In this document: positions 34,535 to 43,198 of the stretch, one piece after another
How positions within the stretch are numbered: the stretch's first letter is position 1
How the letters are laid out: each line of letters starts with the position of its first letter
From: Gaiellasilicea sp963765705
GTDB taxonomy: Bacteria > Actinomycetota > Thermoleophilia > Gaiellales > Gaiellaceae
Assembly (NCBI GenBank): GCA_963765705.1
Contig: CAVXXJ010000011.1
Coordinates: 434,001 to 498,000, forward strand
Length of the DNA stretch: 64,000 bases
Direction of reading: 5' to 3'
Notes under the pieces: model-generated
What the model was told of the DNA's origin: nothing
Seen by the model: only the letters and a program-made list of their open reading frames with translations
Database searches by the model: none
Made by a program: the position numbers and the translations under genes

Positions 34535-35539
34535 TTACGAGCCGGGCTTCTGCATCGCCGCATCGAACGCGATCTCCGACGGCGAGAAGTCGGTCTTGCG
34601 CACGAACGCGAGCGCGTCCGGCGCGCCCCAGTCGCGATCCATGCCGCTGTCCTCCCACTCGATCGAGAGCGGGCCCTGGTAACCGATCCGGTTCAACGCG
34701 CGGAAGAAGTCCTCGAAGTCGACATCGCCGTGGCCCGGCGAGACGAAGTCCCAGCCACGCGCTTCCTCGCCGAAGTTCAGGTGCGAGGAGAGAATCGATC
34801 GGCGCCCGTCGAGACGCCTCTTCGAGTCCTTGACGTGGACGTGGTAGATCCGGTCGGCGAAGTCGAGCGCGAACTGCGCCGTGTCGAGGAACTGGTGCGC
34901 GAAGTGGCTGGGGTCGAGATTGATCCCGAACGCCTCGCGGTTGTCGATCGCGTCCAGCGTCTTCCGCGTCGTGACGAAGTCGTACGCGATCTCCGTCGGG
35001 TGCACCTCGAGGCCGAACTTGACGCCCTCCTGGTCGAAGACGTCCATGATCGGGCTCCAGCGCTCCGCGAACTCCTCGTACGCACGCTCGACCTCGTCGA
35101 AGTCGTTCGGCGGGAACGAGTAGATCAGGTGCCAGATCGACGATCCGGTGAAGCCGTTCACCTGCCGCACGCCGAGCCGCGCGGCTGCACGCGCCGTGTC
35201 CTTCATCCGCTCGGCCGCACGGGTGCGTACGCCTTCCTGCTCGCCGTCGCCATAGATCTCGGGCGGGAGGATCGCCCGGTGGCGCTCGTCGATGCGGTCG
35301 CAGACCGCCTGTCCGACGAGGTGCGCGCCAATAGCGAGCACGTTGAGGTGGTTGCGCTCCAGGATCTCCTGCTGCGAACGGCAGTAGCCGTCGTCCGCGA
35401 GCGCCTTGTCGACCTCGAAGTGATCGCCCCAGCACGCGAGCTCGAGGCCGTCGAATCCCCAGCCACCGGCCTTCGCCGCGAGATCCTCGAGCGGCAGGTC
35501 GGCCCACTGGCCGGTGAAGAGCGTGACGGGACGTGGCAT
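34535..35539 (-). CDS. Sugar phosphate isomerase/epimerase (xylose-isomerase-like TIM barrel)
   Basis: This 334-residue protein of the AP-endonuclease-2/xylose-isomerase-like superfamily shows WGFDGLELACWGDHFEVDKA near the start, VNGFTGSSIWHLIYSFPPND in the middle and metal-ligand motifs of the barrel: VKFGLEVHPTEIAYD, LDPSHFAHQF, IYHVHVKDSKR and HGDVDFEDFF. Such enzymes interconvert keto and aldo sugars or epimerise them with a divalent metal. It is the first gene of a three-gene minus-strand operon and starts nine bases after a TAGACT -10 box. Confidence 0.87.
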   Translation of the reverse strand: MPRPVTLFTGQWADLPLEDLAAKAGGWGFDGLELACWGDHFEVDKALADDGYCRSQQEILERNHLNVLAIGAHLVGQAVCDRIDERHRAILPPEIYGDGEQEGVRTRAAERMKDTARAAARLGVRQVNGFTGSSIWHLIYSFPPNDFDEVERAYEEFAERWSPIMDVFDQEGVKFGLEVHPTEIAYDFVTTRKTLDAIDNREAFGINLDPSHFAHQFLDTAQFALDFADRIYHVHVKDSKRRLDGRRSILSSHLNFGEEARGWDFVSPGHGDVDFEDFFRALNRIGYQGPLSIEWEDSGMDRDWGAPDALAFVRKTDFSPSEIAFDAAMQKPGS

Positions 35540-35548
35540 CGAAGCGCG

Positions 35549-35613
35549 AGTCTAGATGGGTGATCGGTAATGCGCGTGAATTGCCGATCACCCATCTAGT
35601 ACGGGTCTAGACT
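35549..35613. promoter_or_regulatory. 48-bp near-perfect palindrome with divergent TAGACT promoters
   Basis: Bases 35552-35571 pair with 35580-35599 (20-bp arms, one T-G wobble, 8-base centre gcgcgtga). The arms contain gggtgatcgg/ccgatcaccc. On each side a TAGACT box lies nine bases before an ATG: 35554-35549 on the minus strand for the isomerase gene at 35539, and 35608-35613 on the plus strand for glcD at 35623. One dimeric regulator bound here would cover both promoters. No regulator gene is adjacent. Confidence 0.65.
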
Positions 35614-35622
35614 CATCTTCCA

Positions 35623-37056
35623 ATGGGGCCCGACGTCCTCGACCGGTTCGCCGCCGTCACCGACACGATCCGCGAGCCGGAGCAGTTGCGGACGTACGAG
35701 TGCGACGGCCTGACGGGAGCCCGCGTCGTGCCGGCGCTCGTCGCGCTTCCCGGCAGCGTCGACGAGGTGCAGGCGGTCGTCCGGGTGTGTAACGAGGAGC
35801 GGATTCCGTTCGTCGCGCGCGGCGCCGGGACAGGCCTCTCCGGCGGCGCGCTCCCGGTTGCGGACGGGATCGTCATCTCGCTCGCGCGGCTGACCCGCAT
35901 CCTCGAGATCGACATCGAGCGCGCGCAGGTCGTCGTCGAGCCCGGCGTCGCGAACCTCGACGTGACGCGAGCCGTGGCGGACGCAGGCTTCTACTACGCG
36001 CCCGATCCGTCGTCCCAACAGGTCTGCACGATCGGCGGCAACGTCGCCGAGAACTCGGGTGGCGCCCACTGCCTCAAGTACGGATTCACCGTCAACCACG
36101 TCCTCGCGGCCGAGGTCGTCCTGCCGGACGGGGAGCTGGTCGAGCTGTCCGTCTGGGACGACGGGCCGGACCTGCTGGGTGCCTTCGTCGGCTCGGAAGG
36201 GACGCTCGGGATCGCGACGAAGCTGACGCTGCGGATCCTCCGCGCCCCCGAGGTCGTCGTGACACTGCTCGCCGGCTTCGGCCACACCGACGAGGCGGGG
36301 GGTGCGGTCTCGGGCGTGATCGCGTCCGGGATCCTGCCTGCGGCGATCGAGATGATGGACGCGGTGACGATCGAGGCCGCCGAGGCCGCCGTCGGCGCGA
36401 ACTATCCGGAGAACTGCGGCGCCGTGCTGATCGTCGAGCTCGACGGGGCAGCGGCACAGGTCGAGGACGACCTCGCGCGCGTCGAGGCGATCTGCCGCGA
36501 GCACGACGCCCGCGAGATCCGCATCGCGTCCGACCCGGCGGACCGGTACGCCGTCTGGCGCGGGCGGAAGGCCGCGTTCGCGGCGATGGGCCGGATCAGC
36601 CCCGATTACTACGTCCAGGACGGCGTCGTGCCACGGACGAAGCTGCCGAGCGTCCTGCGCGCGATCGACGAGCTCTCGCGCACGCACGGGCTGCGCGTCG
36701 GCAACGTCTTCCACGCCGGTGACGGCAACCTGCACCCGCTGGTGCTGTACGACGGGCGCGTCGAGGGCGAGGCCGGGCGCGCGGAGGCGCTCTCCAAGCA
36801 GATCCTGGAGATCTGCGTCGACGCTGGCGGCTCGATCACGGGCGAGCATGGTGTCGGCACCGACAAGGCGTGCGCGATGCCCTTGATGTTCAGCGAGGAC
36901 GACCTCGCCGCGATGCAGCGGCTGCGGCGGGCGTTCGACCCGCTCGGGCTCGCGAACCCCGGCAAGCTCTTCCCGACGCCACGCCTGTGCGGCGAGGTGC
37001 CCGGGCCGTATCGGATGCACCCGTTGGAGAAGGCTGGGCTTGCAGACCGCTTCTAG
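35623..37056 (+). CDS. glcD: Glycolate oxidase, FAD-binding subunit GlcD
   Basis: This cytoplasmic or membrane-associated flavoprotein subunit oxidises glycolate (or a related 2-hydroxy acid) to glyoxylate, with GlcE and GlcF passing electrons to the respiratory chain. The 477-residue product has the PCMH-type FAD domain (FVARGAGTGLSGGALPVADG, VEPGVANLDVT, GGNVAENSGGAHCLKYGFT, GSEGTLGIATKLTLRI). The C-terminal FAD-oxidase domain has NVFHAGDGNLHP and GGSITGEHGVGTDKA. Length and motifs are standard. It overlaps glcE by 17 bases. D-lactate dehydrogenase of the same family is a possible alternative, but the DEF gene set favours glycolate oxidase. Confidence 0.93.
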   Translation: MGPDVLDRFAAVTDTIREPEQLRTYECDGLTGARVVPALVALPGSVDEVQAVVRVCNEERIPFVARGAGTGLSGGALPVADGIVISLARLTRILEIDIERAQVVVEPGVANLDVTRAVADAGFYYAPDPSSQQVCTIGGNVAENSGGAHCLKYGFTVNHVLAAEVVLPDGELVELSVWDDGPDLLGAFVGSEGTLGIATKLTLRILRAPEVVVTLLAGFGHTDEAGGAVSGVIASGILPAAIEMMDAVTIEAAEAAVGANYPENCGAVLIVELDGAAAQVEDDLARVEAICREHDAREIRIASDPADRYAVWRGRKAAFAAMGRISPDYYVQDGVVPRTKLPSVLRAIDELSRTHGLRVGNVFHAGDGNLHPLVLYDGRVEGEAGRAEALSKQILEICVDAGGSITGEHGVGTDKACAMPLMFSEDDLAAMQRLRRAFDPLGLANPGKLFPTPRLCGEVPGPYRMHPLEKAGLADRF

Positions 37057-37765
37057 CCCGCGCGTCCTCGAGCACGAGCCCGGCGACCTGACCTGCATCG
37101 TCGAGGCGGGGCTCCGGCTGTCCACGCTCAGCAAGACGCTCGCGGCGCACGGGCAGAGGCTCTCGCTCGATCCGCCCGGCGACCCGACGCTCGCCGAGTG
37201 CCTGCTCGACGACCTCTTCGGGCCGCTCAGCCACCGGTTCGGGACGATGCGCGATCTCGTCATCGGCGTCTCCGTCGTGCTGCCGGACGGGCTGCGGGCC
37301 AGCTCGGGCGGCAAGGTCGTGAAGAACGTGGCGGGCTACGACCTGGCCAAGCTCTTCTGCGGCTCGCGCGGGCGGCTCGGATCCGTCGAGCGGCTCGCCC
37401 TGCGCCTGCATCCGCTGCCGGCGGCCGCGCGGACGGTGGTGCTCGACGCGGACTGGCCGGCGCTGCACCACTCGCAGCTCGTGCCGAGCGCCGTGGACGT
37501 CGCGAACGGCCTCATGCATGTGCTCTTCGAGGGCCTGCCGCGTGCCGTCGACGCGCAGGTGCAAGCGCTCGGCGGCGAGGAGGCGGAGCCGTGGGCGGAG
37601 CTGCGCGCGCTGCAGGCAAGCCTGTCCGGCCGCGTGCGCTGGGACGGGCAGGAGGCGCCGCTCGTGCGTCCCGGCCCGCGCGTCGCCTACGTCGAACAGG
37701 CGCGCGAGCCGGCCTGGAGCCCGCTGGCCGAGCGCGTGCTGGAGGCGATGTGCAGCCCGAGCTGA
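37040..37765 (+). CDS. glcE: Glycolate oxidase subunit GlcE, short at the N-terminus
   Basis: The 241-residue product contains the GlcE-type FAD-binding region (EPGDLTCIVEAGLRLSTL, LAAHGQRLSLDPP, FGTMRDLVIGVSVVLPDG, GGKVVKNVAGYDLAKLFCGS). It lacks the first roughly 70 residues that precede the EPGDL block in full-length GlcE, because the gene starts with TTG at 37040 inside the end of glcD. The C-terminal part is also short (VRPGPRVAYVEQAREP). It overlaps both glcD and glcF. It may still form the flavoprotein interface, but loss of the first FAD-binding strands makes independent FAD binding doubtful. Confidence 0.82.
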   Translation: MQTASSPRVLEHEPGDLTCIVEAGLRLSTLSKTLAAHGQRLSLDPPGDPTLAECLLDDLFGPLSHRFGTMRDLVIGVSVVLPDGLRASSGGKVVKNVAGYDLAKLFCGSRGRLGSVERLALRLHPLPAAARTVVLDADWPALHHSQLVPSAVDVANGLMHVLFEGLPRAVDAQVQALGGEEAEPWAELRALQASLSGRVRWDGQEAPLVRPGPRVAYVEQAREPAWSPLAERVLEAMCSPS

Positions 37766-38913
37766 TCTCCGACTGCGTCCACTGCGGCTTCTGCCTGCCG
37801 ACCTGTCCGACGTACTCGCTCTGGCACGAGGAGATGGACTCGCCGCGCGGCCGGATCTACCTGATGCAGGGCCTCGTCGACGGCAGCATCTCGCTGACCG
37901 ACACCGTGGTCGAGCACTTCGACCGCTGCCTCGGCTGCATGGCGTGCGTCAGCTCCTGCCCGTCCGGGGTGCAGTACGACCGGCTGATCGAGCAGACGCG
38001 CGACTACGTCGAGCGCAACCACCGGCGCGGCCCGGTCGACCGGCTCGTGCGCGCCGGCATCTTCGCGGTCTTTCCCCATCGACGGCGCCTGCGCGCGGCG
38101 CTGCTCTTCCGCAGGCTGCCGGCGCCCGGCCCGCTGCGGCCGTTGAAGCAGATTGCGCCACCCTGGGCCGCGCCGGAGTGGCCGCCGGAGCGGCTCCCGA
38201 ACGACGGGCCGCGGGTCGCCCTGCTCGCCGGCTGCGTCGCGAGCGTCGTCTTCGGCGACGTCAACTCCGCGACGGCGCGGGTCCTGCACGCCGAGGGCTT
38301 CGACGTCCACGTCCCGCGCGCTCAGGGCTGCTGCGGCGCGCTGCACGCGCACGCGGGCCGGCTCGAACAGGGCGTCGCGCGAGCCCGCAGGCTCGAGCAG
38401 GACCTGGCCGGCTTCGACCACATCGTCACGAACGCAGCCGGGTGCGGCTCGCATCTCAAGGATCACGGCGTCGCGAACGTCGTCGACGTCTCGGAGCTGC
38501 TCGTCGAACCGCGAGCGGAGCGCCGGCCGCTGCCGCTGCGCGTCGCGTTCCAGGACTCGTGCCACCTCCGCCACGCGCAGGGCGTCATGTCGGCGCCGCG
38601 CGCCATGCTCGAGGCGATCCCCGAGCTCGAGCGGCTCGAGCCGGCCGAGCAGGAGATCTGCTGTGGCAGCGCCGGCATCTACAACATCGTCGAGGCCGGG
38701 ACCGCCGCCGAGCTCGGCGATCGGAAGGCCGTGCAGGTGCTCGCCACCGCACCGGATGCGTACGCGAGCGGCAACCCCGGCTGTCTCGTGCAGGTCACGG
38801 CCGCGATGCGCCGCGCCGGTCGGCCGACGCCGGCTTTTCATCCGATCGAGCTCGTCGACGCGTCGATCCGCGGCATCGACGCCGCCGAGCTGCTCCGGAC
38901 CGCCCGCCGCTAG
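37750..38913 (+). CDS. glcF: Glycolate oxidase iron-sulfur subunit GlcF
   Basis: This 387-residue electron-transfer subunit starts at GTG 37750, overlapping the end of glcE. Two 4Fe-4S ferredoxin motifs lie near the N-terminus: CVHCGFCLPTCP and CLGCMACVSSCP. Two cysteine-rich CCG domains follow (AQGCCGALHAHAG; EICCGSAGIYN) with the linking HLRHAQGV motif. This is the standard GlcF layout. It carries electrons from GlcD/E to the quinone pool. Its stop is convergent with a broken cupin gene on the other strand. Confidence 0.93.
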   Translation: MQPELISDCVHCGFCLPTCPTYSLWHEEMDSPRGRIYLMQGLVDGSISLTDTVVEHFDRCLGCMACVSSCPSGVQYDRLIEQTRDYVERNHRRGPVDRLVRAGIFAVFPHRRRLRAALLFRRLPAPGPLRPLKQIAPPWAAPEWPPERLPNDGPRVALLAGCVASVVFGDVNSATARVLHAEGFDVHVPRAQGCCGALHAHAGRLEQGVARARRLEQDLAGFDHIVTNAAGCGSHLKDHGVANVVDVSELLVEPRAERRPLPLRVAFQDSCHLRHAQGVMSAPRAMLEAIPELERLEPAEQEICCGSAGIYNIVEAGTAAELGDRKAVQVLATAPDAYASGNPGCLVQVTAAMRRAGRPTPAFHPIELVDASIRGIDAAELLRTARR

Positions 38914-39310
38914 CTTGCGCAGCGAGGCCCAGGGCTCCTCGGCCGAGACGTCCTCCAGCCCGTAGCCCGTCTCGCCGCCGAGCGAGGGGCCGATCACGAC
39001 CTGCAGCAGCGCGGTCTCGTCGCCGTCGTTGAACGACGCGTGGATCACGCCCTCGTCCAGGTAGACGGAGTCGCCGGGCCCGAGCGATCGTCGACTCCTG
39101 CTCGATGTACTGGGTGATCCGGCCCTGCTTGACGATGATCATCTCCTCCTGGCCGGGGTGCCGGTGGAAGTCGTGGCCGCCGCCGGGCTCGAGCGTCACG
39201 TCCATGATCACGAGCTGCTTCGACCCGCTGTCGGGCGTCAGCCGCCAGCCGATCACGCCCCAGTCGAAGCTCTCCTGCCGCACGTCGGGCTGCTTGACGA
39301 AGCTGCTCAT
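38910..39310 (-). pseudogene. Cupin-domain protein, frameshifted
   Basis: ATG 39310 has a perfect aggagg seven bases upstream and overlaps the stop of the TolB-like gene. The first part reads as a cupin (VIGWRLTPDSGSKQLVIMDV, LEPGGGHDFHRHPGQEEMII), with the His-His-Glu metal ligands of the first cupin motif. Near 39083-39093 the frame must change to continue as GPGDSVYLDEGVIHASFNDG, the second cupin motif. The new frame has no stop for over 1 kb, so a second shift is needed to reach the likely TAG at 38912-38910. It is probably the last gene of the minus-strand transport operon. Confidence 0.65.
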
Positions 39311-40219
39311 CCCGTTCCTCCTTGTTCCGGTTTCCAGGTCGGGCTCGAGTCGTTGTTCGCGGGGTCGGTCAGCGTCCGCTCCTCGCCGGTCTCGACGGTC
39401 GATCGCGACGATGGCTCCTGCTTCCGAGAAGACGATCGTCTTCCCGTCGGGGGACCAGGCAGGCTCGAACGAGTCCTCGCCCGATGTCACCTGCTGCACG
39501 TCCTTCCCGTCGGCGCCGATCGTGTAGATGTCGTAGCCGCCGTTGTCGACGTTCCCGGAGAAGGCGACGCGCCGCCCGTCCGGCGACCACGCCGGCGCCT
39601 GGGCGATGCCGTTCTAGCCTCGTCAACCGGCGGCGCTGCGAGCCGTCGGGCCGCGCGAGCCAGAGCTCGCGGATGCGCGAGCCGGGATCTCTTCTCGAGT
39701 AGGCGATCCAGCGGCCGTCCGGCGACCAGGCGGGCTCGGTCTCGTCGCACGTCCTCGTCGGTGACGCGGCGAGCTCGCGGCCCGTCGGCGCTCATGACGA
39801 AGAGCCGGGTGGACGGGCCTCGGGAGAAGACGATCTGCTGGCCGTCGGGAGACCAGTCCGGCTGGCGCGTCGTCCTCCCTGGTCGAGGTCAGTTGCCGCG
39901 TCCCGCTTCCGTCTGCGCCCATCGCGTAGAGATCGGAGTTCCCGCTCCGCTTGCTCACGAACGCGATCGTGCTGCCGTCCGGCGACCACGCCGGCTCGAT
40001 CTGGAACAGGAGGCCCTGCGGCGTCGAGGCGTCGACTCGGCGTCGGTCAGCCGCTTCTGATCGTCGCCGCTCGCGCTCATGGCGTAGATCGCGTAGTCGC
40101 CGTCGCGCGTGCTGACGAAGAGGAGATCCGGATCGGATCCGTCGGAGCCGCCGCACGAGCGAGCAGGAGGGGCAAGGAGCGCCGTACCGAGGGCGAGCGA
40201 GCGCCGAGGCGCGCCTCAC
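39307..40219 (-). pseudogene. TolB-like beta-propeller (PD40/WD40-like) lipoprotein gene with about six frame breaks
   Basis: Start GTG 40219 overlaps the livF stop (GTGA), and the predicted end TGA at 39309-39307 overlaps the ATG of the cupin gene. Pieces in all three frames read as one protein. An N-terminal segment reaches a possible lipobox cysteine (LLAPPARSCGG), then DLLFVSTRDGDYAIYAMSAS. At least five PD40 units follow, each with PAWSPDG or a close variant (IEPAWSPDGSTIAF, EPAWSPDGRWIAY, EPAWSPDGKTIVF). Breaks fall near 40190, 40035, 39865, 39745, 39600 and 39400. This is far denser than in any neighbour, so true decay is possible here. Because the coupling overlaps are intact, loss, if real, must be recent. 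Confidence 0.7.
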
Positions 40220-40935
40220 GCGTGAGCCACAGGCTCGACGCCGAGATATCTCCGCTGCATTTCGGTGTCGCGCTCGAGCTCGGCGCTCGTCGTCTCGAGC
40301 GCGATCTCGCCGCCGACCATCACGAGCTGCCGTTCGGCGAGCGACGTCGCGACGTCGAGCTTCTGCTCGATCAGCAGAATCGCGAGACCTTCTTCCTCCA
40401 GCTTCTTGAACACGTCGACCATCATGTCGACGATCGCCGGTGCGAGCCCTTCGGAGGGCTCGTCCATGATCAGGAGCCGCGGATTGCCGAGCAGCGCCCG
40501 GCCGATCGCCAGCATCTGCTGCTCGCCGCCGGAGAGCTCGGCGCCGCCGTTTCGCTTCCGCTCGGCCAGCCGAGGAAAGAACTCGTAGACGCGGTCTGCG
40601 GTCCAGGCGCCCCCCTTCTGGGCTGCGATCACCAGGTGCTCGTGGACCGTGAGCGACGGGAAGAGACGTCTGCCCTGCGGGACGTAGCCCAGTCCCGCGC
40701 GGGCGATCTTGTGCGACGGCCTGCCGATCAGCTCCTTCCCCTCGAACTTCAGGGAGCCGCTCGCCCGCGGGGGCGTGAACCCCATGATCGCGTTGCACAG
40801 AGTCGTCTTGCCCATGCCGTTGCGACCGACGATCGCCACCGACTCCTGGCCCATCGAGAAGGTGACGTCGTGGAGGACCTGCGCGCTCGAGTAGTGGGCC
40901 TGAAGCCCCTCGATGCTGAGAAGGACGTCAGCCAT
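40216..40935 (-). CDS. livF: Branched-chain-amino-acid-type ABC transporter ATP-binding protein LivF
   Basis: This is the second ATPase of a Liv-type importer, 239 aa. It has Walker A VGRNGMGKTT, the signature LSGGEQQMLAIGRAL, Walker B LLIMDEPSEGLAP and the LivF-typical LIEQKLDVATSLAERQLVM. It dimerises with LivG to drive import through LivH/LivM. It overlaps livG by eight bases. The Liv family carries branched-chain amino acids but also urea, short amides and aromatic compounds. Given the catabolic neighbours, the substrate may be one of these instead. Confidence 0.93.
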   Translation of the reverse strand: MADVLLSIEGLQAHYSSAQVLHDVTFSMGQESVAIVGRNGMGKTTLCNAIMGFTPPRASGSLKFEGKELIGRPSHKIARAGLGYVPQGRRLFPSLTVHEHLVIAAQKGGAWTADRVYEFFPRLAERKRNGGAELSGGEQQMLAIGRALLGNPRLLIMDEPSEGLAPAIVDMMVDVFKKLEEEGLAILLIEQKLDVATSLAERQLVMVGGEIALETTSAELERDTEMQRRYLGVEPVAHA

Positions 40936-41716
40936 CCTGTTGGTGGTGCCTGCCCAGATAGAGGTCGTGGACCAGCGTGTTGCTCCGGATCTCGTCAGGG
41001 GTGCCTTCGACGATGACCTTGCCGTTGTGCATCATCGTCACGTGCTCGGCGACGGTGAGTGCGACGTCCATGTCGTGCTCGATCAGCACGAGGGTGATGT
41101 CCGGGTCGAGCGCCAGCAGCAGCTCGGTCAGGAGCTGCCGCTCGCCACGGGAGAGGCCGGATGCCGGCTCGTCGAGCATCAGGAGCTTCGGCTCGGATGC
41201 GAGCGCCATCGCGATCGCGATCTGCCGGTGCTCGCCGTGCGAGAGGTTGCCGACGAGCTCGGAAAGCTTGTGGTCGATTGCCGCACGCTTGGCGGCCGAG
41301 CGCGCGCGTTCGCGAAGCGCGTCGTCCGTTCGGGGCAGCGTCACGGGACGGAGGTGGCCGGCGCCCACCCCGAGCGCCGAGAGATAGATGCTGTCCTCGA
41401 CGCTGACGCCGAGGAGCATGCGGGACTGCTGATAGGTGCGCGCCAGCCCTCGCTTGGTCCGCTTTCTGGACGGCTCCGTCGTCACGTCCTCGTCGAAGAG
41501 CTCGACGGTGCCGGACGACGCCGCCAGGTCGCCCGAGATGACGTTGAAGAGGGTGGTCTTGCCGGCCCCGTTCGGGCCGAGGATGGCCCGACGCTCGCCG
41601 TGAGCGACATCGAGATCGACGTCGCTCACGGCGAGCAGCCCGCCGAAGCGCCGGCCGACTCCCCGCAAGCGGAGAGCCGGCGCAGCGCTCGGAACGGTGT
41701 TCGGGGCTTCTGTCAC
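40928..41716 (-). CDS. livG: Branched-chain-amino-acid-type ABC transporter ATP-binding protein LivG
   Basis: This is the first ATPase of the Liv-type importer, 262 aa. It has Walker A GPNGAGKTTLFNVI, the LivG-type RTYQQSRMLLGVSVEDSIYL Q-loop region, the signature LSHGEHRQIAIAMAL and Walker B LLMLDEPASGL. The usual LSGG is LSHG here, a common LivG variant. It starts three bases after the livK stop. The Walker motifs are complete, so it should be active. Confidence 0.92.
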   Translation of the reverse strand: MTEAPNTVPSAAPALRLRGVGRRFGGLLAVSDVDLDVAHGERRAILGPNGAGKTTLFNVISGDLAASSGTVELFDEDVTTEPSRKRTKRGLARTYQQSRMLLGVSVEDSIYLSALGVGAGHLRPVTLPRTDDALRERARSAAKRAAIDHKLSELVGNLSHGEHRQIAIAMALASEPKLLMLDEPASGLSRGERQLLTELLLALDPDITLVLIEHDMDVALTVAEHVTMMHNGKVIVEGTPDEIRSNTLVHDLYLGRHHQQDG

Positions 41717-41719
41717 GTG

Positions 41720-43115
41720 CTACTTGATGATCGTCTTCGTGATGATGCCGTTCCGCACTTCGCGGATCTTGCCCTGCCACGGCAGCTTCTTCTTCACGCA
41801 CTTGGGCTGTGAGCGGCCGGGCGCAGGGCTCGTCGGCTTGAACAGGCCGCCGAACGATCTGATCGACGTTCGGCACGAAGCCGATGACCTTGGTGCCGAT
41901 CGAGCCGTCCGAGTTCTTGACGACCTGCAGGGGGTACTGGTCCTGGATCGCCTGGCGGCGGGAGTCGAGCTTGACGATGCCGCCGTCGGAGACCTCGTAG
42001 GCCGACCGGTTGTTCCTCGGCATCGAACGCTGCAATGCCGCACCCACGTTGCCGCCGGAGGCCTGCAGGCCGCGGACGAGCGCCCAGGCGGCGTTGTAGT
42101 AGTTGTAGACGAAGCCGTCGGCTGCGGGCAGCTTCGGGTACCACCTCTTCATCACGGCCTCGTACGCCAGCGCCTGCCGGGTCTTGAGACCGCCACCGGT
42201 GCCGAAGCCGCCGACGTAGGCGCCGACGACCTTCGGGGCGACGACCTTGTCCGCGCCGAGGAATGCGAAGAACAGGTTCCCCGCGTGCTGCTTCGGGTCG
42301 ATCGCACCGTAGGCCTGCTCGAACGCCTTCAGGCTCGAAGCAGTTCCGGTTCCGCCGACGACCCACATGTAGCCGTCGACCGTGCCGGGACGCGGCAGCT
42401 GCCGCACGAACGGCGCGTAGTCCGTCGTGTTGAGCGGCGGGAACACGCGCTTCGTGATCTGCCCGCCGATCGCGCAGAAGTCCGCGATCATCCCGGCGCC
42501 GGACGTCCAGCCGAAGCTGTAGTCGTCCATGATGATGGCGGCCTTACGCCAACCGAGCTTCTTGTAGAGGATCTCGCCGAGGCCGGCGTTCCACTGGGCA
42601 CCGTCGCCGTGGTAGCGGAACACGTTCCTCGGCGCGATCTGAAGGGTCGGATCCTGCGAGCCCGCCGTCCCGATGATGAACGTCTTCGTCGGGTGGGTCT
42701 TGGCGTAGTTCGCCACCGACACGGCCTCGTCACCGGAGAGCGGTCCGAGCATCACGTCTGCCCGCAGCTGCTCCATCAGCCGCCGCGTCTCCTTCAACGC
42801 CGTCGGTACCGTGTCGTCGCCGCAGCCGTAGCCGACGATCTGGATGTTGTGGTTCTGAACCTTGATGCCCGTCATGCCTGCCGACGGCTTGTTCTTGTTC
42901 TTGACCTTGCCGTTCGCGTACTGGGCGAAGCCGGCCTGAGCGCCGCCGATGTCGAGCTCGTAACCGAACGCAAAGGCGCCTTTGCAGTCGGTCATGATCG
43001 CGACCCGGATCGTGTGCGACTGAGGCGACGCGAAGGCGCCGGAAGCCCAGACGGTTGCGACGGTCGCGAGCACCGCGAGCGGAAGCAGAAGCCTCCAGCT
43101 ACGCACGTTCTTCAT
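41720..43115 (-). CDS. livK: Liv-type ABC transporter substrate-binding protein, one frameshift near the C-terminus
   Basis: This is an exported periplasmic-type binding protein (family 6). The start ATG 43115 follows gggagg. A signal peptide (LLLPLAVLATVATVWASGAFA) is followed by IRVAIMTDCKGAFAFGYELD, VMLGPLSGDEAVSVANYAK and FIIGTAGSQDPTLQI, which are typical of the family. Near 41855-41860 one base too many breaks the frame after GFVPNVDQI; the other frame supplies FGGLFKPTSPAPG and the tail to KTIIK, stopping three bases before livG. Length is 1,396 bases, one over a multiple of three. The intact protein would be about 464 aa. The ligand is unknown. It sits between the permease and ATPase genes, which is unusual but known. 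Confidence 0.87.
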
Positions 43116-43198
43116 GTGTTCCTCCCTCTAGCTGGTCGTGGAGCTTTGATGGTTGAGACGGCGTGAGCGAACACTTCGTTGGAAACCCTGACCCCCTT

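Noticed and set aside
37687..39048. Long minus-strand ORF of 453 codons opposite glcF
   Set aside because: It is antisense to glcF, with low-complexity Arg/Asp composition. Only its first part belongs to the broken cupin.
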